Shown: one piece after another, positions 14,233-22,382 of the stretch
Position numbering within the stretch: position 1 is the stretch's first letter
Layout: the number at the start of each line of letters is the position of its first letter
From: a virus
DNA length: 41,572 bases
Strand: one strand, 5' to 3'
Virus record (IMG/VR): IMGVR_UViG_3300045947_000141
Location: 1 to 41,572 of that record
Program-made: the position numbers and the translations under genes
The notes under the pieces: model-generated
Told to the model about the DNA's origin: nothing
Databases searched by the model: none
What the model saw: the letters and a program-made list of their open reading frames with translations, nothing else

Positions 14233-16433
14233 ACGACGTAAAATATTCACCTTCCGATCATCGCTACTGGGCGGCCGAGGAGTCCGAGTGCATTGCAGAC
14301 GCGGTACGTTTCCGCTTCGCGGATTATCACGCGCGTGTTCAGGCGAATGGCCGCCTCGAGATGTGGCGGACGACTGACCGTTGTTACCACGGGCGCAATC
14401 CCGATGGCGGCTACGCCAACGCGCATGCGATTACGTTTGCTGGGACTTCTGGCGAAGTGGCGCAGCTCCACGTCGGACACTTCCGCCAGATCGTGGAGTC
14501 GCAGCTAACCATCGCAACGGAGCAGCGTCCTGCGATCGAGTGCACGGCTACGAGTAACGATCCCGAGGCCGTGTCCGAGACGATCGTCGCGCGACAGGTG
14601 CTCGAGTACGACCTGGACGAAGGGGACCTTGAGGAGCACTTCCACAAGGCGCACGAGCTCGCCCTCGTCACGTCCGAGGGCTACGTCGTTCAGGACTGGG
14701 ACTTTCACGGCGGCGAGCTTGTGGGCACGCGTGAGGTGCCGTCGGAGGCCGTAGACGCGAGCACCGAGGGCATCCCAGGCACCGAGGGCGAAGGCGGCAA
14801 GGAGATCGCGGACGCGTTCGGCGTGGAGCTACCGGTCTACGAGGGGGCGGTGCGCACGCGTGTGCGTCACCCCGTGGACGTGGCGCGTGATCTCGACGCC
14901 GACGAAATCAGTACGCCGCCTTGGTACATTGTCCGCTACCGCGAACGTCGCTGGAAGCTTGCGGCGATGTTTCCGGAGGACGCGGAGCGACGCGACGCCA
15001 TTCTCGATGCGCCGGGTGCTCCGCTTGACGAGTACGACCTGTGGAAGGCGGACACGAGCACGGGGAAGGACAGCGACTACGTCAATGTCCTTGTCTGCTA
15101 CCACCCGCCGGGCGGTGAGCTCCCGCAGGGGCGCATCGTGGAGTGCTTGCAGTCTGGCGGGCCGTGGCTGTTCGATGCGCCGTATCCGTACGACCACATG
15201 GTGGTGCACGCGGACGTGCCGAGCGCGGAGCTGCGCACCGCGCAGGGCTACGGGGCTAGCTGGGACATGCTGGCCCCGACGCAGGCTCTCGATGCGGTAG
15301 AGAGCGGGATCCTCTCGGTGGCTGATGCGGGCGCCCTCGTGCGCTGGAAGGCTCGTCGCGGCGAGAAGGTCGATGTTCGTCATCTTGATGGTGGGATGAC
15401 GCTCAATGAGTACGACGACGAAGGCAACCCGAATAGCAATGGACCGGAGCTCATGGACCGCCCGGAGGTGCGTTCGTCCGATTTCCAGCTTACGCAGCAT
15501 TACGAGCAGGTGATCGAGAAGCTCTCGGGCATCAACGCGACTATTCGCGGCGCGGCGGAGAGCGAGATCAAGAGCGGCGCCGACCGCGCGTTGATCGCCA
15601 CCATGGCCGTGCGCGCAAACAGCAAGCATCAGCGTGCCCTTGCGAAGCTCATGCGCTCGGTGCTCAACGCGCGGATCAAGCTGTACAAGCTCTTCGCGCA
15701 CGAGGAGCGGCTCGTAGAGTTGTCGGGCCGCGACAAGACGGGGCACGTGGTCAGCTTCTCCAGCAAGACGTTGGAGAATGTCCGACGCGTGCGTGTGGAA
15801 CTCGGTCCCGCGGACCTCCGCACGGTGGAGGGCAAGATCGTTCTCGCTGACAAAATGCTCGACGCGTACGGGCCTGGGCTGATCTCCCCCGATCGCTACA
15901 TGGCGCTGCGGACGATCGGTCGGCTTGATGACCTCGACGATCCGATCGCGGACGATAAAACGCATGCGCGTCGAGAGAACGATGCGGTGCGCGAGGGCAA
16001 GCCGATCACGTCTATGCTCTACCACCACCACGCGTGTCACATGCGTGAGCATCGGCGGGAGCTTCTGAACCTTGAGCTCGCCCCGCCGACACCGCAGTTG
16101 ATGCAGCAGATCACCACTCTGCTCAACCACATCACGCAGCACGATCAGCAGTGGCAGATGGCTCCGCTCGGTCTTCTGAAGGCGACCGGTCAGGAGCCGC
16201 ACCCGATGGCGTCCATGGGACCGATGGGACCGCCTGGTGCGGAAGCGGGTCCGCCTCCACCGCCTGGAGCCGGTCCGATGCCGCCTCCGCCTGGTGGCGG
16301 GCCAGCCAACGCTAACGGGATGCCGCCGATGGACATGGGTCCAGGCGGACCGAACCTGCCTGCCCTGCCGAACGTGGCGGGTACGGGTGAACCTTTCGCG
16401 CCGGGACAGGCGCCTCCAGGAGCAGCAGCATGA
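14229..16433 (+). CDS. Portal protein, P22-like
   Basis: 734 aa, close to the P22 portal in size. It follows terL with an ATGA overlap and precedes the scaffold, the canonical head-gene order. The N-terminus has AAEESECIADAVRFRFADYH, and the central region has helical segments (LSGINATIRGAAESEIKSGA) of the clip and stem. The last 75 residues are Pro/Gly/Met-rich (GPMGPPGAEAGPPPPPGAGP) and probably flexible inside the capsid. It forms the ring through which DNA enters and leaves. Confidence 0.82.
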   Translation: MNDVKYSPSDHRYWAAEESECIADAVRFRFADYHARVQANGRLEMWRTTDRCYHGRNPDGGYANAHAITFAGTSGEVAQLHVGHFRQIVESQLTIATEQRPAIECTATSNDPEAVSETIVARQVLEYDLDEGDLEEHFHKAHELALVTSEGYVVQDWDFHGGELVGTREVPSEAVDASTEGIPGTEGEGGKEIADAFGVELPVYEGAVRTRVRHPVDVARDLDADEISTPPWYIVRYRERRWKLAAMFPEDAERRDAILDAPGAPLDEYDLWKADTSTGKDSDYVNVLVCYHPPGGELPQGRIVECLQSGGPWLFDAPYPYDHMVVHADVPSAELRTAQGYGASWDMLAPTQALDAVESGILSVADAGALVRWKARRGEKVDVRHLDGGMTLNEYDDEGNPNSNGPELMDRPEVRSSDFQLTQHYEQVIEKLSGINATIRGAAESEIKSGADRALIATMAVRANSKHQRALAKLMRSVLNARIKLYKLFAHEERLVELSGRDKTGHVVSFSSKTLENVRRVRVELGPADLRTVEGKIVLADKMLDAYGPGLISPDRYMALRTIGRLDDLDDPIADDKTHARRENDAVREGKPITSMLYHHHACHMREHRRELLNLELAPPTPQLMQQITTLLNHITQHDQQWQMAPLGLLKATGQEPHPMASMGPMGPPGAEAGPPPPPGAGPMPPPPGGGPANANGMPPMDMGPGGPNLPALPNVAGTGEPFAPGQAPPGAAA

Positions 16434-17638
16434 GTGACGAGGGACCGACGATTGTAGGTGGTGGAAGCACCGAAGGATTACGCGAAGCGGCGCGAGCTAA
16501 AGCTGCGGCCAGGGCAGCGAACGACAGCGGCAAAGCGCCAGCATTCAAGCAAGACAGGGCCACTCCGTCCGCGGACGCAGTAGCAGACGGCGACGCGCGC
16601 GTGGCGCACAAGAAGCTCCCGACGAAGGCGCGCGAGGAGCAGTCGACTGGCGACGACGCGGACCTCGCCGCAATCGATCTTGACGACGAGCCGGCGAGCA
16701 ACGGTGATACCGCGCTCGCGGGCGACACGATCAAGATCGGGGACTACGAGCTTCCGGTCAGCGTGCTCGAGCAGCTCCCGGATGAGGTGCTCAAGCGCAT
16801 CAAGCGCAAGGTGAAGGCTGGCGGCGAAGAGCTCGAGGTCACGTTGGCGGACGCACTCGCTTCTGTACCGCAAGCGCGTGGCTGGCAGAAGCGAATGTGG
16901 GAGGCTGCGCAGAGAGAGAAGGGGGTGGACGCGAAGAGTGCGCAACTCGACATGATCGCGCGCTCCTTGGGTACCGACCCGACGGGCGCCATCGCCAAGC
17001 TCTACGGGGTCTCGCGCCGCCAGGCCGCGGATTTCCTCACGCAGCAAGCACTCGGCGCATACCAGGAGGCCGATCGACTCGACCAAATGTCGCCACAGGA
17101 GCGAGAGCGCTGGCAGCGCATGGACGAGTTGGAGCGGCGCGCAGCCCGCGCCGACGAGCTCGAAAAGCAGGAGCAGAGCCGAGAGCACGAAGCGCAGGTG
17201 GCCCGGTCCCGCGAAGGCTTCCTCGCGGACATGAAGCCCGCGCTCGAGCAGGCCGGCATCAAGGCAAACGCGTTCGCTATTCGCCGTGTCTCTGCCGTTT
17301 TGCGTGATGCGATGGACGAGGGCGTGGTGCAAGCGGTTACACCCGAGGACATTCGCTGGGCTGTGGGTGAGGTCAAGAAGGAGCTCACCGCCGAGCGCGA
17401 GGCGGAGTACGGAGACGCGGACGGCGAGGCTCTCATTGCTCGCATCGGCGAGGAACGGGCGAAGCTCATCGCCAGGGCCTATGCGAAGCGAGTCCAGACA
17501 CGCCAGGCACCAGTCGAGCGCCGGGCGGACGCGAAACCGCGGTCAGTGACCAAGGAGAAGCCGAGGAGCTTCGCGGAGTGGCAACGTCAGGCCAATGAGG
17601 CGGCGGCGCGAAGGGACCGGGCAAGGGGCTTGCGTTGA
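16430..17638 (+). CDS. Capsid scaffolding protein
   Basis: 402 aa, charged, helical, no cysteines. The disordered Ala/Lys/Asp-rich N-terminus is followed by GDYELPVSVLEQLPDEVLKR, then coiled coil (RWQRMDELERRAARADELEK), and a basic C-terminus (RDRARGLR) suited to bind coat protein. Position between portal and coat gene and the composition are those of P22-type scaffolds. It is needed for prohead assembly and leaves before packaging. Confidence 0.78.
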   Translation: MSDEGPTIVGGGSTEGLREAARAKAAARAANDSGKAPAFKQDRATPSADAVADGDARVAHKKLPTKAREEQSTGDDADLAAIDLDDEPASNGDTALAGDTIKIGDYELPVSVLEQLPDEVLKRIKRKVKAGGEELEVTLADALASVPQARGWQKRMWEAAQREKGVDAKSAQLDMIARSLGTDPTGAIAKLYGVSRRQAADFLTQQALGAYQEADRLDQMSPQERERWQRMDELERRAARADELEKQEQSREHEAQVARSREGFLADMKPALEQAGIKANAFAIRRVSAVLRDAMDEGVVQAVTPEDIRWAVGEVKKELTAEREAEYGDADGEALIARIGEERAKLIARAYAKRVQTRQAPVERRADAKPRSVTKEKPRSFAEWQRQANEAAARRDRARGLR

Positions 17639-17925
17639 GCTACTCGATTCGGCTGGAGCAGAGGCGCGCGCCGCTATCCGACGCGGCCAGAACGCGATTT
17701 TACTTCATGGCGCACCTGGCACTCCGCGGGGCTCCTGTCGACTTCGTGGCGTCATGGGTGGACGTGGATGACCGCGTTATTCGAAGTGGGACACTCTCTG
17801 TGATGGATGAGGTCTTCGCGGAGCTGGAGGGGACCGTGTACGGCGTTGCGCGCCGCGCGGTTGACGGGTTGGACGGGACCCAGCCGCTCCCGCTTGACTG
17901 GAGGCATCTCACCGGAGAGGAATAG
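17635..17925 (+). CDS. Hypothetical protein after the scaffold
   Basis: 96 aa, no known domain. It begins with TTG in a TTGA overlap with the scaffold stop; the first residues are MSYSIRLEQRRAPLSDAART. Mixed alpha/beta with a hydrophobic helix RFYFMAHLALRGAPVDFVAS. Likely a minor head or assembly factor by position. Confidence 0.55.
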   Translation: MSYSIRLEQRRAPLSDAARTRFYFMAHLALRGAPVDFVASWVDVDDRVIRSGTLSVMDEVFAELEGTVYGVARRAVDGLDGTQPLPLDWRHLTGEE

Positions 17926-18109
17926 TTTCGGCATGGGTCTCTTGACTGGACCCATAGCCTACGTCAACATCATAGAAACCCAGGTCATACCCAAGACCTG
18001 AGCCGTAGCGCAGCAAGCCATCGCGCCCTGACTCTTCGGCCAGCAATCGCGGCGAGACCGAAACGCAACCCCGCACGCAACGCGTGCGCAGCGATTCGGA
18101 GCGATTGCA
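17926..18109 (+). other. Structured 184-base leader of the coat gene
   Basis: No gene is seen. Three perfect inverted repeats lie in it: ATGGGTC/GACCCAT (17933-17939, 17949-17955), CAGGTC/GACCTG (17981-17986, 17995-18000) and CGCACGC/GCGTGCG with a 3-base loop (18072-18078, 18082-18088). The last ends about 20 bases before the coat ATG. It is the only long gap in the rightward block. A clear promoter was not found. The hairpins may stabilise the coat mRNA or regulate its translation. Confidence 0.5.
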
Positions 18110-19390
18110 ATGGTGGCAACGAAAATCGAAGTCTCGCGACTGGCGGGCTTCTTCAAGGATCGATTCGGTGAGGACGGGGACGCGCTCCCCGACGACGGCT
18201 ACGACGTACTCAGTAAGCGCATCGCGTTCGACAGTAGCCTGATGCTCGGCGAGCACGTCTCTGAGCCTGTGCTCGTGCAGGCAGAGAGCGGCATGACGTT
18301 CGCGGGTGGTGCGGTCACCGGGACCATGTTCGCCCTGAACGACCCGAACGCAGCACTTACGCAGGAAGCGAAGTGGACGTCGCAGGAGTTTGTGGTCCGT
18401 TCGCGGACCTCATGGAAGGCGCTTCGGGCGGCGCAGACGAGCGAGCAGGCCTTCGGCTCTGCGTACGACAAGCAAGTGCGCAACATGCGCCGCTCTGGCG
18501 TCTTCGCGCGCGAGTTCAGCTTGCTCTATGGCGGCTCATCGCTCGGACGTATTGAGTCGCAGACCGGCTCGAGCGGCACGCGTGTCTGGACGCTGACCAA
18601 GGCGTCGAGCTCGGCTGGAGCATGGTGGTACCTCAACGGCGTTCTCATCGATTCGTACAATGCCGAGAGCGGTGGCACGAAGCGCAACACGAACGCCGAT
18701 ATCGAGGTCACCGGCGTTGACCTGTCGTCTGCGGGAAAGATCCTGGTCTCCGTCAGCGGCAACGCGACCGACTTGACGACGATCGACGGCGATATCGCGA
18801 CGGGCAGTTTCATCCTGCTCAAGGGCGCCGAGGGCAACATGATGCAGGGCATCGACTTTGTTGCCCGCAACACCGGCACGTACGCGAACATCAGCGCGAC
18901 GACGTTTCCCATCTGGAAGTCGACTTCCATTAGCGCCTCGAGCGCTGCGGCGACCTTCGCGAAGTTCCTTCAGGCGCTCAAGGTCAACCGGCTCAAGAGC
19001 GGGCCGGGCATGCGCACGGCGATCATCAGCGAGGCGACGGCGCAGGACCTCGGCGACAACATGGCTGCGCTCCAGCGCATGGTGAACAAGAGCGGTGGCA
19101 AGATGGAGCTCGGCGCCGACTCCATCGTTTACCACGCGCTCGGCGGGCATACGATCGAGTTCCTTCCGCACGTCCTCTGCAAGGAGGGTGAAGCGTTCCT
19201 CGTGGACTTCGGCGAACTCTCGCGCATTGGGTCTACGGACTTCACGTTCGACCCGACGGGCAAGGGCGAGTACTTCGAGCACGTCTCCGGCTTCGCCGGG
19301 CTTGAGCTAATGGGGTACTGGGACCAGGGCCTTCGCGTCGCGTCGCCCGCGTCGATCACCAAGGTCACGGACATCGTCAACTCGTTCTGA
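18110..19390 (+). CDS. Major capsid protein, P22 coat-like (HK97 fold)
   Basis: 426 aa, nearly the length of P22 gp5 (430). Typical elements are the early SKRIAFDSSLMLGEHVSEPV segment, VLVQAESGMTFAGGAVTGTM, a central insertion-like domain (about 150-260) with KILVSVSGNATDL, and the C-terminal AFLVDFGELSRIG...GFAGLELMGYWDQG. It forms the icosahedral shell. It follows the scaffold and is preceded by a structured leader, consistent with high expression. GGAG lies upstream of the ATG. Confidence 0.85.
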   Translation: MVATKIEVSRLAGFFKDRFGEDGDALPDDGYDVLSKRIAFDSSLMLGEHVSEPVLVQAESGMTFAGGAVTGTMFALNDPNAALTQEAKWTSQEFVVRSRTSWKALRAAQTSEQAFGSAYDKQVRNMRRSGVFAREFSLLYGGSSLGRIESQTGSSGTRVWTLTKASSSAGAWWYLNGVLIDSYNAESGGTKRNTNADIEVTGVDLSSAGKILVSVSGNATDLTTIDGDIATGSFILLKGAEGNMMQGIDFVARNTGTYANISATTFPIWKSTSISASSAAATFAKFLQALKVNRLKSGPGMRTAIISEATAQDLGDNMAALQRMVNKSGGKMELGADSIVYHALGGHTIEFLPHVLCKEGEAFLVDFGELSRIGSTDFTFDPTGKGEYFEHVSGFAGLELMGYWDQGLRVASPASITKVTDIVNSF

Positions 19391-19402
19391 TCGGAGCATT
19401 GT

Positions 19403-20368
19403 GTGCCTGACAGCCTACTCACGATCACGGTTGGATTGCTGGAAGAGCCCGCAACGGTAACGGCGCGGGCACTTCGAACGAGCGGAGCGGAGTTTGGTCA
19501 CATGGGGGCCAAGCTCCTTGCCGATGAGCTCGCTGCCGTTGCGGCAGGCGTGCGCGACGGCAAGGTCAGCGCTCGTGTCGACTCGCTCACGCGTGGCGCA
19601 GCTGCGCAGACCATCGTTTGCGACAACGCGACGGGTACCGCGGGAGACAAGCTCTTCATCACGGTGCCGGGCCGTGCGCGGTACGCCTTCACGGCGGTTA
19701 CTGGTGCGGCTGTGGCTGCCAACGGCGAATACTCGATCGACACGAGCGATACGGCGATGGCGTCATCGTTGGTGCTGGCGATCAACGCGGTGGCTGGGAT
19801 CAAGCACATCCTCACTGCCACGTCATCCACCGACACGGTGACCGTAACCGCGCAGCTTCCGGGCACGTGGGCGCACACGATCACCTTGCTCAAGTCGGTG
19901 ACGCAGGCCGGAACGCTCACGCTCGGCGGAGCCACGCTGACGGGCGGCGACGATATCTTCACCAAGCCGCAGATCACCATCACGTTCGGGTCGGCCGATA
20001 TCGTAGCGAACGACACGATCTCGATCGGATCGATCGAGTACACATGGGTCGCAAGCGCGTCGACGGCGAACGAAATCACGCTGTCGACCACTCCGGCGAC
20101 TGCTGCGGCCAACTTCAACACGAAGATCAACGCGGACACTCGTTGGGCGGGTTTGATTACGTCCAGCGTCGTGACCGAGACGGTCACGCTGACGTGGGAG
20201 GGTGACCCTCGCGTCGGCCAGCACATTCTCATGACGATCGCCGAAACCAACTCGGGCTCGGTGGTGCTGAACGGAACCGTGCTCATCACCAACGCCGAGA
20301 GCTTCACGCTCGGAACGACCGCGACGGGCTCGAGCACGACCCGTGTGTACGGAAGGGGCGCTGCCTGA
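19403..20368 (+). CDS. Virion structural protein with duplicated domain
   Basis: 321 aa. Two beta-rich units of about 100 residues follow one another: one with DKLFITVPGRARYAFTAVTG and SSLVLAINAVAGIKHILTAT, the second with DTISIGSIEYTWVASASTAN and AANFNTKINADTRWAGLI. Both show the pattern of a strand hairpin, a helix with A-N-I/A-N-F and Thr/Val-rich strands. That suggests an internal duplication, perhaps a head decoration or tail component. GTG start 12 bases after the coat gene. Confidence 0.6.
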   Translation: MPDSLLTITVGLLEEPATVTARALRTSGAEFGHMGAKLLADELAAVAAGVRDGKVSARVDSLTRGAAAQTIVCDNATGTAGDKLFITVPGRARYAFTAVTGAAVAANGEYSIDTSDTAMASSLVLAINAVAGIKHILTATSSTDTVTVTAQLPGTWAHTITLLKSVTQAGTLTLGGATLTGGDDIFTKPQITITFGSADIVANDTISIGSIEYTWVASASTANEITLSTTPATAAANFNTKINADTRWAGLITSSVVTETVTLTWEGDPRVGQHILMTIAETNSGSVVLNGTVLITNAESFTLGTTATGSSTTRVYGRGAA

Positions 20369-20643
20369 TGCCCAAGCGCAACGCCGAGCGGGACGCGCTT
20401 GACTCGATCGTTCGCGACGCAGGCCGCGAGCGCATGGGCGAACGTGCACCAAAGGACCGGCGCGCGCCCGATCTGATGATCATGATCTCGCCTCAGCACC
20501 GTCTCCCGTCCGACGAAGAGCTGGAGGCGGAGGCTCTTGAGGATGGCGAGGATGCTTCGCTGTACGGTGAAGCGACCGACAAGGACCCGGTGCTCCCAGG
20601 TAGCGGTTCGCTCGAGCGTAAGCGTAGACGGGAGGGCCGCTGA
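20368..20643 (+). CDS. Small charged structural-region protein
   Basis: 91 aa, very hydrophilic and probably disordered, with an acidic centre (SDEELEAEALEDGEDASLYG) and a basic C-terminus (LERKRRREGR). TGATG overlaps on both sides. It may be a minor virion component or assembly factor. Confidence 0.58.
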   Translation: MPKRNAERDALDSIVRDAGRERMGERAPKDRRAPDLMIMISPQHRLPSDEELEAEALEDGEDASLYGEATDKDPVLPGSGSLERKRRREGR

Positions 20644-21404
20644 TGCCGCGGTCCACTCCCGCAGACCAGCCGCACGGTGTGCATTGGGGCGAGTACACGA
20701 GCACGGCGCAGCTCCCGAACGCGTCTGCGTCCACGACGCAGAATAACTTCCTGAACCGTGGAGATCTCGCGGTGGTCGACGGTGAGCTCTACGTGTGCAC
20801 CTCGCCAGCTCCGAGTGCCGCCACGTGGGTAGAGATGCTGCACGCCTCGAGCGTGCTGAATCTCTCGATGACTGGAAACGTCGCCACCTCAGGCACGGTC
20901 ACGGCTACGGGCGGCGTGGTCGCGACGACTCCGACTCGTGTCTTCAACGTGCAGCTCTCAGGCACTGCGATCACCGGCATCGGCACCGACGCTGCAGGAG
21001 TGTCGGGTACCGTGTACGTGTCGCAGGTCTTTTTGGCGTGTAACAAGACGCTAACGGGGATTGCTCCGTTGAACGGTACGACCGTCGGCACCAACAACGT
21101 GATCGTGGGGCTCTACAACGCGGCGGGGACGCTCGTGGCCAACTCCGCGCTTGCGGGCACGCTTGGCGCGGGAGCGGATGTGTTTCAGGAGATCCCCTTC
21201 ACCGCCACGTACGCGGCCGTGGGCCCGGCGATGTATTGGGTCTCGATCCAGCTCAACGGAACAACGCACTCGCACCAGCGGATGGGCGCGAATACTCCGC
21301 TCTGTCCGACTGCGGCGGTAGCTGGCTCGTTTGGAACGCTGCCGGCGATTACTCCGCCCACTACCTTCACCGCGGGCCAGGGCCCGATCGTGTACTTGTA
21401 CTGA
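20643..21404 (+). CDS. Putative virion decoration or fibre protein
   Basis: 253 aa, Thr/Ala/Gly/Val-rich with predicted beta structure throughout. The N-terminus (NNFLNRGDLAVVDGELYVCT) resembles the attachment segments of phage fibre-like proteins. The C-terminal 150 residues (ITGIGTDAAGVSGTVYVSQV, NVIVGLYNAAGTLVANSALA) look like a single beta-sandwich. It lies between coat and adaptor genes, so a head decoration role is also possible. Confidence 0.52.
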   Translation: MPRSTPADQPHGVHWGEYTSTAQLPNASASTTQNNFLNRGDLAVVDGELYVCTSPAPSAATWVEMLHASSVLNLSMTGNVATSGTVTATGGVVATTPTRVFNVQLSGTAITGIGTDAAGVSGTVYVSQVFLACNKTLTGIAPLNGTTVGTNNVIVGLYNAAGTLVANSALAGTLGAGADVFQEIPFTATYAAVGPAMYWVSIQLNGTTHSHQRMGANTPLCPTAAVAGSFGTLPAITPPTTFTAGQGPIVYLY

Positions 21405-21413
21405 GGTCCATGG

Positions 21414-22382
21414 GTGGCCATTACGTCAGAGTCGGTCACGTCGGACCAACTGCTCGCGCGGGTGAAGGCGCGCGCACAGGTGCCGAGCACGGAAGGTCGG
21501 CTCTCGGATGATGAGATCTACGTTTTGATCGATGACGTGATCCGCTCCTCTGTTGGTCGGGAGATCTACGACGCAGACGACGGGAGGTGGGTCAAAACGG
21601 CGCCGGACGTCGCCATTACGACGGGCATCGCGGGCTACCGCATTCCGTACCGCGCCCTTTCCTCCGGTGTAGACGAGGTGCTGCTAGTCGACAGCAGCGG
21701 CAATGCAGAGCAACTCGATTACGTAGATCGCTCCGACGTGTGGGAGTGGGGAACGCAAACGGGTGTACCGTGTGCCTACTCGATTGTCGGAGACGTCATC
21801 ACGCTCCTGCCCACTCCTACGTCCGGGTACGCGTTGCGTGTGCGTTATGTACGCAGGCCCAATGCCCTTACGGCCGTGGCCAACTGCGCTGTACTTGCCA
21901 CCGTTACCAGCGCCACTGACGTTACATATTCAAGTGTCCCGGCCTCCGGATGGACCAACGGAACCGTCCACGTTGTGGACGTCGTTGAGCGCGTTGGGAA
22001 TGTTGAAAGCTTGGAAGACGATGTCTCTGTCACCGTGGTAACAGCTTCGACGAAGCTTGTTCGCGGGAGCGGCGCGTGGGTGACCACGGGTCCGTATGCG
22101 ATCCAGGTCGGGGCGTTTGCGTGTCCATTCGGGACAAGTTGCGTGGTCCAGGTGCCAGACGTTGCCATTCCGTACGTGGCAGACCTTGCGGCGCGTGATG
22201 TGTGCGTAGCACTCGGAGACCAGGCCGGAGCTGACCTCGCCGCGCGCCTTGCCGAACAGCGGCGCACCGAGATGGTGGACGCCATTTCCGAGCGCTCGCG
22301 CATTCGGCCGAAGGTCGTGCCGCGCAACTCGCCGCTGCGTGTGGCGAGCCAGAGGGGCACGAGGTGGCGCCGATGGCCGTAA
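21414..22382 (+). CDS. Head-tail adaptor, P22 gp4-like
   Basis: 322 aa. LSDDEIYVLIDDVIRSSVGR and GYRIPYRALSSGVDEVLLVD, then YSIVGDVITLLPTPTSGYAL and RVRYVRRPN are the pattern seen in podovirus tail adaptors that bind below the portal. The C-terminus is helical and basic. GTG start with GAGG 8 nt upstream. The next gene begins inside its end, consistent with coupled synthesis of adaptor and nozzle. Confidence 0.68.
   Translation: MAITSESVTSDQLLARVKARAQVPSTEGRLSDDEIYVLIDDVIRSSVGREIYDADDGRWVKTAPDVAITTGIAGYRIPYRALSSGVDEVLLVDSSGNAEQLDYVDRSDVWEWGTQTGVPCAYSIVGDVITLLPTPTSGYALRVRYVRRPNALTAVANCAVLATVTSATDVTYSSVPASGWTNGTVHVVDVVERVGNVESLEDDVSVTVVTASTKLVRGSGAWVTTGPYAIQVGAFACPFGTSCVVQVPDVAIPYVADLAARDVCVALGDQAGADLAARLAEQRRTEMVDAISERSRIRPKVVPRNSPLRVASQRGTRWRRWP

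Noticed and set aside
12445-14250. 601-codon minus-strand frame opposite the large terminase gene
   Set aside because: Mirror frame of a clearly coding gene in GC-rich DNA; composition is Arg/Val/His-heavy and no motif is present.
14829-16202. 457-codon minus-strand frame opposite the portal gene
   Set aside because: Antisense shadow; Arg/His/Leu composition and no start context.
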